7,777 nt of DNA from Actinomycetota bacterium (lineage in GTDB: Bacteria; Actinomycetota; Actinomycetes; Streptosporangiales; Streptosporangiaceae): assembly GCA_003140115.1 (NCBI GenBank), contig PLIQ01000216.1:1-7777 (forward strand), given 5' to 3'. A model generated the notes under the pieces. The model did no database searches. It was not told the DNA's origin and worked only from the letters and a program-made list of their open reading frames with translations. Positions 1-5,066 of this stretch are shown here, one piece after another; position 1 is the first letter of the stretch, and every line of letters starts with the position of its first letter. The translations under genes and the position numbers were made by a program.

Positions 1-162
1 CCGCGCTGGCCGGTCATGTCGGCGCGCTTCGAGCGGCCGGGCCAGCGACCGCGCCGCCGCGCCGCCGACAGCGCCTCGATGTGGGAGTCGCTCAGCCGCG
101 ACCTGGACCCGACGGTGGAGACCGCAGTGGAAGACCAGGTCGGTGGCGGGCCACCGCCCTGA
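1..162 (+). CDS. Trp biosynthesis-associated membrane protein, C-terminal end (partial)
   Basis: An open frame from the window edge to TGA at 160-162 encodes 53 residues, beginning PRWPVMSARFERPG and ending in a Pro/Gly-rich tail. The RWP..SARFER stretch, then a basic Arg run, then MWESLSRDLDPT matches the cytosolic tail I know from the actinobacterial Trp-operon-associated integral membrane family (TIGR02234). Members lie between trpE and trpC. No membrane segment is visible because they lie upstream of the window. Function of the family is not established; a role in tryptophan or precursor handling is only inferred from context. The next gene starts 20 nt before this stop, which suggests co-transcription and translational coupling. 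The assignment rests on a short tail plus the trp neighbourhood, so it is probable rather than certain. Confidence 0.68.
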   Translation, partial: PRWPVMSARFERPGQRPRRRAADSASMWESLSRDLDPTVETAVEDQVGGGPPP

Positions 163-943
163 CCCCGTTCCGGCGGGGCGTGAGTCCATCTCGGTCCTGC
201 TCGCCGAGCACGAGCCCGAGGTGGCCGAGATGTCGGCCCGCTACCTACGCCAGGACGGGCTGCGGGTCCGGCTGGTCACCGGCCCGGAGCCGACGCTGGC
301 CGAGCTGACCGGCGGCCCGGACGCCGCGGCCGTGGTCGATCTCACCATGCCCGGCCTGGACCCCAGGCGCATTCGCCGGGCCTTGCGCACGCCGGTCATC
401 TTCCTGGTCGCCGACGCCAAGGCGCCCCGGCCCCGCGGCCTGGCCGTGCGGGGCGACACGGCCGGCGCCCGGCGCTGGCTGGCCCGCCCGTTCAGCCCCC
501 GCCAGCTCGTCGCCCTGGTCCGCGAGGTACTGGCCCCGGCAGGCCATCCTCCGGGATCCCTCGGGTCTTCTCTTAAGGCCGCCGATCTTAAGGCCGCCGA
601 TTACAGCCTCGGCGGGTTGCGGCTGGACGGCGCGAGCCGGACCGCCGTGGCCGAAGGTCATCACGTGCCCCTGACCGCGACCGAGTTCGCGGTGCTCGCC
701 GTCCTGCTCGATAACCCGGGCCGGGTCGTTTCGCGACGCCAGCTGCTCGCCGCCATCGGCCGCCAGGCCGCGGGCGACCGGGCCGCCGACGTGTATATCG
801 CCCAGCTCCGGGCCAAGCTCGGCCCAGCCTGGCGGATCCGCACCGTCCGCGGTACGGGCTACGTGGTGGATCCGGGCTCTGCGGTTGATCGCGTGGCCTA
901 TAGCACGCCTTTTCCACCACGAAGCCCGAATCAACCGCGATAA
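143..943 (+). CDS. Winged-helix (OmpR/PhoB-type) response regulator with degenerate receiver
   Basis: A 266-residue protein. Residues 17-130 form a CheY-like receiver: SISVLLAEHEPE (strand 1), AAAVVDLTMPGLD with the likely phospho-acceptor D66, PVIFLVAD (strand 4) and RRWLARPFSP (strand 5). Residues 154-244 form a DNA-binding winged helix with LTATEFAVLAVLL, the recognition-helix region AADVYIAQLRAKLG and the terminal hairpin IRTVRGTGYVVD. Three usual phosphorylation-switch positions are altered: the Asp-Asp pair is E22-H23, the Thr/Ser is V89 and the Lys is R115. The linker holds a duplicated LKAAD. The GTG start at 143 is preceded by GGAAG at 129-133 and is the only good start before strand 1. 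It overlaps the upstream gene by 20 nt. No histidine kinase is present in the window, so it appears orphan. Family is sure; its target is unknown, with the trp genes the obvious candidate by position. Confidence 0.9.
   Translation: MAGHRPDPVPAGRESISVLLAEHEPEVAEMSARYLRQDGLRVRLVTGPEPTLAELTGGPDAAAVVDLTMPGLDPRRIRRALRTPVIFLVADAKAPRPRGLAVRGDTAGARRWLARPFSPRQLVALVREVLAPAGHPPGSLGSSLKAADLKAADYSLGGLRLDGASRTAVAEGHHVPLTATEFAVLAVLLDNPGRVVSRRQLLAAIGRQAAGDRAADVYIAQLRAKLGPAWRIRTVRGTGYVVDPGSAVDRVAYSTPFPPRSPNQPR
572..601 (+). repeat. 15-bp perfect tandem repeat in regulator linker
   Basis: The unit cttaaggccgccgat occurs twice back to back (572-586 and 587-601), encoding LKAAD-LKAAD in the linker between the receiver and winged-helix domains. 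It is in frame, so it lengthens the linker by five residues without disrupting either domain. Replication slippage is the likely origin. Confidence 0.95.
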
Positions 944-999
944 TCGCTTAGGATGACGAACAGGTGAGCGATTTGTGGAGTATGCGATTGGAGATACTC
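937..999 (+). promoter_or_regulatory. Leader upstream of trpC with symmetric elements (possible operator)
   Basis: The stretch after the regulator's stop holds a perfect palindrome GCGATAATCGC (937-947), which overlaps the TAA. It also has GCGATT at 968 and 984, a 16-bp direct spacing, and an inverted repeat GAGTAT-N10-ATACTC (978-999). TAGGAT at 949-954 would suit an actinobacterial -10 box, but I see no matching -35 at 16-18 bp. There is no run of Trp codons typical of a trp leader peptide and no clear hairpin plus T-tract. This is the only sizeable non-coding gap before trpC, so it is the natural place for an internal promoter or operator. The specific function is inference. Confidence 0.3.
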
Positions 1000-1076
1000 G
1001 CGGCGCGTGGGGCAGACCAGAACCCATTGCGACCGGCGAACCGCGGCCCACTCCAGCGGGCTAGCTAACCCAATCC

Positions 1077-1083
1077 AGGGGGG
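1077..1083 (+). promoter_or_regulatory. Purine-rich ribosome binding site for the upstream trpC start
   Basis: AGGGGGG lies 8 nt before ATG at 1092, an almost ideal spacing. It supports initiation there, which would add 23 residues ([20 protein letters not shown]...) before the family-typical MSVLDE start at 1161. The latter has only GAGGGG at 1142-1147, 13 nt away. The sequence signal therefore favours 1092 while homology favours 1161. Confidence 0.5.
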
Positions 1084-1160
1084 CAGTCATCATGGCACCG
1101 GAGCGGCCGGGCTACGATCGGTGGCGCAAGAGTACCGATGTGAGGGGACGAGCGAACCGC

Positions 1161-1970
1161 GTGAGTGTGCTCGACGAGATCCTAGACGGCGTGCGTGCCG
1201 ATCTCGCCGACCGGCAGCGGCACGTTTCTTTGGACGAGCTGAAGGAGATGGCGCGTCGCGCGCCGTCACCGCGCGACGCGATGGCCGCGCTGAAGGCCGA
1301 GGGCGTCAGCGTCATCGCCGAGGTGAAGCGGGCCAGTCCGTCCCGCGGGCAGATGGCCGCCATCGCCGATCCGGCCGCGCTGGCCTCGGACTACGAAGCC
1401 GGCGGCGCCAAGGTGATCAGCGTGCTGACCGAGCCGCGCCGGTTCGGCGGGTCGCTGGCCGACCTGAGCGCGGTCCGCCGGGCGGTGCAGGTGCCGCTGC
1501 TGCGCAAGGACTTCGTGATCAGCTCCTACCAGCTCTGGGAGGCCCGCGCCTACGGCGCGGACCTGGTGCTGCTGATCGTCGCGGCGCTCGAGCAGAGCGC
1601 GCTGGTCTCGCTGGTCGAGCGGTCCATCTCGATCGGCCTGCTGCCGCTGGTCGAGGTGCACGCCGAGCCCGAACTCGACCGGGCCCTGGACTCCGGGGCG
1701 ACCGTCATCGGCGTCAACGCGCGGAACCTGGCCACGCTCAAGGTGGACCGGGGGATCTTCGGCCGGATGGCGGGCCGGATCCCGGAAGGGATCATCAAGG
1801 TCGCCGAATCCGGCGTGCGCGGGCCGCGTGACCTGCTGGCCTACGCCGCGTCCGGCGCGGACGCGGTGCTGGTGGGGGAGAGCCTGGTCACCGAGAAGGA
1901 CCCGCGCAGCGCCGTCGCCGACCTGGTGACCGCGGGTTCGCACCCCGCACTCCGAGGCGAACGCCCGTGA
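1161..1970 (+). CDS. trpC: Indole-3-glycerol phosphate synthase
   Basis: TrpC converts 1-(o-carboxyphenylamino)-1-deoxyribulose 5-phosphate to indole-3-glycerol phosphate with loss of CO2 and water, the fourth step of cytosolic tryptophan synthesis. From GTG 1161 it is 269 residues, the usual length for actinobacterial TrpC, and begins [16 protein letters not shown] as family members do. The (beta/alpha)8 barrel shows the expected catalytic stretches in order: [49 protein letters not shown] and VLVGES. An in-frame ATG at 1092 with a strong Shine-Dalgarno would give a 292-residue form. The extra 23 codons have lower third-position GC than the body, so I prefer 1161 but cannot exclude 1092. The stop lies inside a 20-bp tandem duplication at the junction with trpB. 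There is no sign of fusion to TrpF. Confidence 0.95.
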   Translation: MSVLDEILDGVRADLADRQRHVSLDELKEMARRAPSPRDAMAALKAEGVSVIAEVKRASPSRGQMAAIADPAALASDYEAGGAKVISVLTEPRRFGGSLADLSAVRRAVQVPLLRKDFVISSYQLWEARAYGADLVLLIVAALEQSALVSLVERSISIGLLPLVEVHAEPELDRALDSGATVIGVNARNLATLKVDRGIFGRMAGRIPEGIIKVAESGVRGPRDLLAYAASGADAVLVGESLVTEKDPRSAVADLVTAGSHPALRGERP

Positions 1971-1986
1971 CCGGGACGGAACGCCC

Positions 1987-2000
<14 letters not shown>
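1961..2000 (+). repeat. 20-bp perfect tandem duplication across the trpC/trpB junction
   Basis: Positions 1961-1980 and 1981-2000 are identical. Each copy contains the same GTGA tetramer: the first at 1967-1970, holding the trpC stop, and the second at 1987-1990, holding the trpB start. A single-copy ancestor would have had the standard 4-bp trpC/trpB overlap. The duplication moved the trpB start 20 nt downstream and out of register with the first GTG. Confidence 0.97.
1967..1990 (+). other. Seven-codon mini-ORF bridging trpC and trpB
   Basis: GTG at 1967 overlaps the trpC stop TGA (1968-1970) and reads MTGTERP before TGA at 1988-1990, which overlaps the trpB GTG at 1987. GAGG at 1954-1957 is 9 nt upstream of the first GTG and was probably the ancestral trpB ribosome binding site. 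The second GTG has only a weaker GGGACGGA 6 nt upstream. The mini-ORF could relay terminating ribosomes from trpC to trpB by two successive stop/start overlaps. Whether it is translated cannot be told from sequence. Confidence 0.35.
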
Positions 2001-3212
<1,212 letters not shown>

Positions 3213-3216
<4 letters not shown>

Positions 3217-4046
3217 CCTCGGTCGCCGTCACCTTCGCCAAGGCGAACGCCGACCACCGCGCCGCCCTGATCGGCTACCTGCCCGCCGGGTTCCCCACCG
3301 TGGACAGCGCGATCGCCGCGGCCCTGGCCATGGCCGCGGCCGGGGTCGACATCCTCGAGATCGGCCTGCCCTACTCCGACCCGGTGATGGACGGGCCGGT
3401 GATCGCCGAGGCCGTCCATCGTGCGCTGACCGCGGGCACCAAGGTCGCCGACGTGCTGCGTACCGTCGAGGCGGTGGCCGCCGCAGGCGTCCCGGTCCTG
3501 GTCATGACCTACTGGAACCCGGTCGACCGGTACGGCGTGCGCGCGTTCGCCCGCGACCTGGCCCGGGCGGGCGGCTCGGGCCTGATCACCCCCGACCTGT
3601 CGCCCGAGGAAGCTGGCCCCTGGCTGGCGGCCTCGGACGAGTACGACCTGGACCGCGTGTTCCTGGCCGCGCCGAGCTCCACCAGCGAGCGGATCGCCAC
3701 CATCACCGCCGCCAGCCGCGGCTTCGTCTACGCCGCCTCGCTGATGGGCATCACCGGCACCCGGGACGCGGTCAGCGGCCACGCGGGGGCCCTGGTCCAG
3801 CGGATCCGATCGCACACCGACCTGCCGGTGGCCGTCGGCCTCGGCGTGAGCAACGGTGTCCAGGCCACCCAGGTGGCCTCGTTCGCGGACGGCGTGATCG
3901 TGGGCTCCGCCTTCGTCCGCCGCCTCCTCGACGCCGCGAACGCCGCCGCGAACGCCGCCGCAGGAACCGACGCTGCCGGAACCGATGCCGTCGCTGAGCT
4001 CACCGCCGAACTGTCCGCCGCGGTCCGCCGGCCGGTCCACTCATAG
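3213..4046 (+). CDS. trpA: Tryptophan synthase alpha chain
   Basis: TrpA cleaves indole-3-glycerol phosphate to indole and glyceraldehyde 3-phosphate and channels indole to TrpB. The 277-residue TIM barrel keeps both catalytic acids, E49 in [12 protein letters not shown] and D60 in VMDGP, at the same numbering as the E. coli enzyme. It also has the loop regions [48 protein letters not shown] and the phosphate-binding GVIVGSAFV. The start is the ATG within the ATGA overlap with trpB. Between the last barrel strand and the terminal helix (residues about 241-259) lies an Ala/Asn then Gly-Thr-Asp low-complexity insert built from short tandem repeats, so the C-terminus is slightly longer than in relatives. 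A 45-nt gap follows before lgt. Confidence 0.96.
3933..3989 (+). repeat. Short tandem repeats in the trpA C-terminal coding region
   Basis: The unit gccgcgaacgcc is repeated perfectly at 3933-3944 and 3945-3956, with a partial third copy to 3961. It is followed by two degenerate 15-bp copies (3960-3974 and 3975-3989), each encoding AGTDA. The repeats are in frame ([18 protein letters not shown]) and lie between the barrel core and the final helix, where length change should be tolerated. Confidence 0.85.
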
Positions 4047-4048
4047 CG

Positions 4049-4081
4049 CGTCCTCAGCTGTCCCTCAGAAGGACGGAGTAA
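4049..4081 (+). promoter_or_regulatory. Shine-Dalgarno with sequestering hairpin between trpA and lgt
   Basis: AAGGA at 4069-4073 lies 7 nt before ATG at 4081, the best ribosome binding site in the gap, yet that ATG is not in the lgt frame. CGTCCT (4049-4054) can pair with AGGACG (4070-4075) across a 15-nt loop, which would mask this site. The loop contains two CCTCAG copies (4052-4057 and 4063-4068). Pairing is only six base pairs, so a regulatory role is tentative. Confidence 0.35.
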
Positions 4082-4091
4082 TGTCGCGAGT

Positions 4092-5006
4092 GTGGTGCTC
4101 GGCTCGCTTCCTGGGGGGCGACCCCCCTGGCACCTCCCGCTGGCGTCCATCGGGAGTCCGAGCCCGGCGTCCTGGCGGTTCGGGCCGTTCTCGGTCCGGG
4201 CCTACGCGCTGTGCGTGGCCGCCGGGATCGTCGTCGCCGTCGTCGTGGCCAGCCGCCGGTACCGGCACGCCGGCGGCGGCCGCGGGGTCATCCTGGACGT
4301 GGCCGCCTGGGCCGCCCCGTTCGGCCTGATCGGAGCCGCCGCGCAGGCGATGCTCATCGCCAGCAGGCACGACTTCACCCACGCGCAGCGCCTGTGGCAC
4401 GCGGTCACGCTCGGGGTCGCGGCCATCGGCGTCCCCGGCGCGGTGGCCCTCGGCGCCGCCGGGGCCTGGATCGCCTGCCGCCGGGCCGGCCTGCGGCTGG
4501 CCCCGGTCGCGGCCGCCGCCGCGCCTGCCCTGATGTTCGGCCTGGCCGTCGGCGGCCTGGGCAACTGGTGGACCCAGCAGTTTTACGGCCCGCCCTCGAC
4601 CTGGTGGTGGGCGGTCGCGATCTCACCCACGCACCGGGCGCCCGGTTACGAGAATTACAGCACCTTCCAGCCCGCCTTCTTGTACCAGTCGCTATGGGAC
4701 GTCGCGGTCGGCCTCGGCGTGATCTGGGCCGCCCGCCGGCTCGCGCTGTCCGGCGAGCGCACCTTCTGGCTGTGCGCCGGCAGCTACGCGGCGGGCAGCT
4801 TGTGGGTCGAGTCGGTGCGCATCGGCACGCTGCCGCAGGTCCTCGGCGTCCGTTACGGCGCGCTGGGTGACGTGGCGGTCTTCGTGCTGGCCGTAGCTGG
4901 TCTATACCTGACCCGGTCGAAACCCATCCCACCAGCGCGTACCTACGCCAAGGCGGGACCTAAAGCTCTGGTGGACGATTCGTCTGGTGATGTAATGTCT
5001 ACGTAA
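4092..5006 (+). CDS. lgt: Lgt-family (prolipoprotein diacylglyceryl transferase-like) membrane protein, divergent active site
   Basis: The 304-residue polytopic protein has about seven hydrophobic segments, roughly residues 34-53, 68-90, 107-128, 136-154, 196-214, 224-238 and 256-273. It carries the Lgt outline: RAYALC near the N-terminus (Y38, like E. coli Y26), GAAGAWIACRRAGL, GLGNWWTQQFYGPP at 155-168, FQPAFLYQSLWD at 192-203 and GSLWVESVRIG at 235-245. Canonical Lgt transfers diacylglyceryl from phosphatidylglycerol to the lipobox Cys of lipoproteins. By eye, residues matching E. coli R143, E151, E202 and R239 are G155, Q163, Q199 and S236, while N146 (N158) and E243 (E240) remain. It may therefore be inactive or altered in function, and the symbol is by family and position only. 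The GTG at 4092 lacks a well-spaced ribosome site; GTG 4095 is equivalent, and the true start is uncertain. Confidence 0.82.
   Translation: MVLGSLPGGRPPWHLPLASIGSPSPASWRFGPFSVRAYALCVAAGIVVAVVVASRRYRHAGGGRGVILDVAAWAAPFGLIGAAAQAMLIASRHDFTHAQRLWHAVTLGVAAIGVPGAVALGAAGAWIACRRAGLRLAPVAAAAAPALMFGLAVGGLGNWWTQQFYGPPSTWWWAVAISPTHRAPGYENYSTFQPAFLYQSLWDVAVGLGVIWAARRLALSGERTFWLCAGSYAAGSLWVESVRIGTLPQVLGVRYGALGDVAVFVLAVAGLYLTRSKPIPPARTYAKAGPKALVDDSSGDVMST
4110..4130 (+). other. GC-only hairpin in the first codons of lgt
   Basis: GGGGGG at 4113-4118 pairs with CCCCCC at 4122-4127 around a CGA loop, with two further C-G pairs outside a T-T mismatch (4110-4112 and 4128-4130). As RNA this is a very stable stem seven codons after the assigned start. 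It has no T-tract, so it is not an obvious intrinsic terminator. It may instead impede initiation or mark non-coding sequence upstream of the real start. Confidence 0.7.
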
Positions 5007-5007
5007 C
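4992..5007 (+). promoter_or_regulatory. GlnR-like half-site pair upstream of gltB (candidate)
   Basis: GTAAT (4992-4996), then six bases, then GTAAC (5003-5007) has the 11-bp periodicity of the actinobacterial GlnR box (gTnAC-N6-GaAAC). It overlaps the lgt stop and ends 59 nt before the gltB ATG, in a locally AT-richer patch. No second half-site pair is evident 11 bp to either side. Nitrogen control of glutamate synthase would make sense, but two 5-mers are weak evidence. Confidence 0.25.
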
Positions 5008-5056
5008 AGGGCCAGTGTCGTCCCAGACGCACGGATGTGGCGTATCGAGAGACGAC

Positions 5057-5061
5057 AGGAG
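5057..5061 (+). promoter_or_regulatory. Ribosome binding site of gltB
   Basis: AGGAG sits 5 nt before the ATG at 5067. It fixes that start rather than the out-of-frame ATG at 5035, and gives the 15-residue propeptide expected before the catalytic Cys. Confidence 0.8.
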
Positions 5062-5066
5062 AGCGC

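Noticed and set aside
891..914. GCGTG-N8-CACGC hairpin followed by CTTTTCC, considered as a terminator
   Set aside because: The stem is only 5 bp, it lies inside the regulator coding sequence and the T-tract is just four bases.
982..1068. A 28-codon ORF (ATG 982) between the regulator and trpC, considered as a trp leader peptide or TrpM-like protein
   Set aside because: It contains no Trp codons, its only purine-rich site is 1 nt from the ATG, and I do not recognise the product.
4110..4130. The G6/C6 hairpin considered as an intrinsic terminator between trpA and lgt
   Set aside because: No T-tract follows, and the downstream sequence continues in the lgt-like reading frame.
4081..4329. An 82-codon ORF from ATG 4081 as a separate small protein
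   Set aside because: The ribosome site is good, but the product is a Ser/Pro/Gly/Arg-rich shadow of the lgt 5' end with no recognisable features. It is kept only as a start-site ambiguity.
4972..4996. TGGACG ... TGTAAT considered as a -35/-10 promoter for gltB
   Set aside because: The spacer is only 13 bp and the -35 match is poor; no better pair was found in the lgt-gltB gap.
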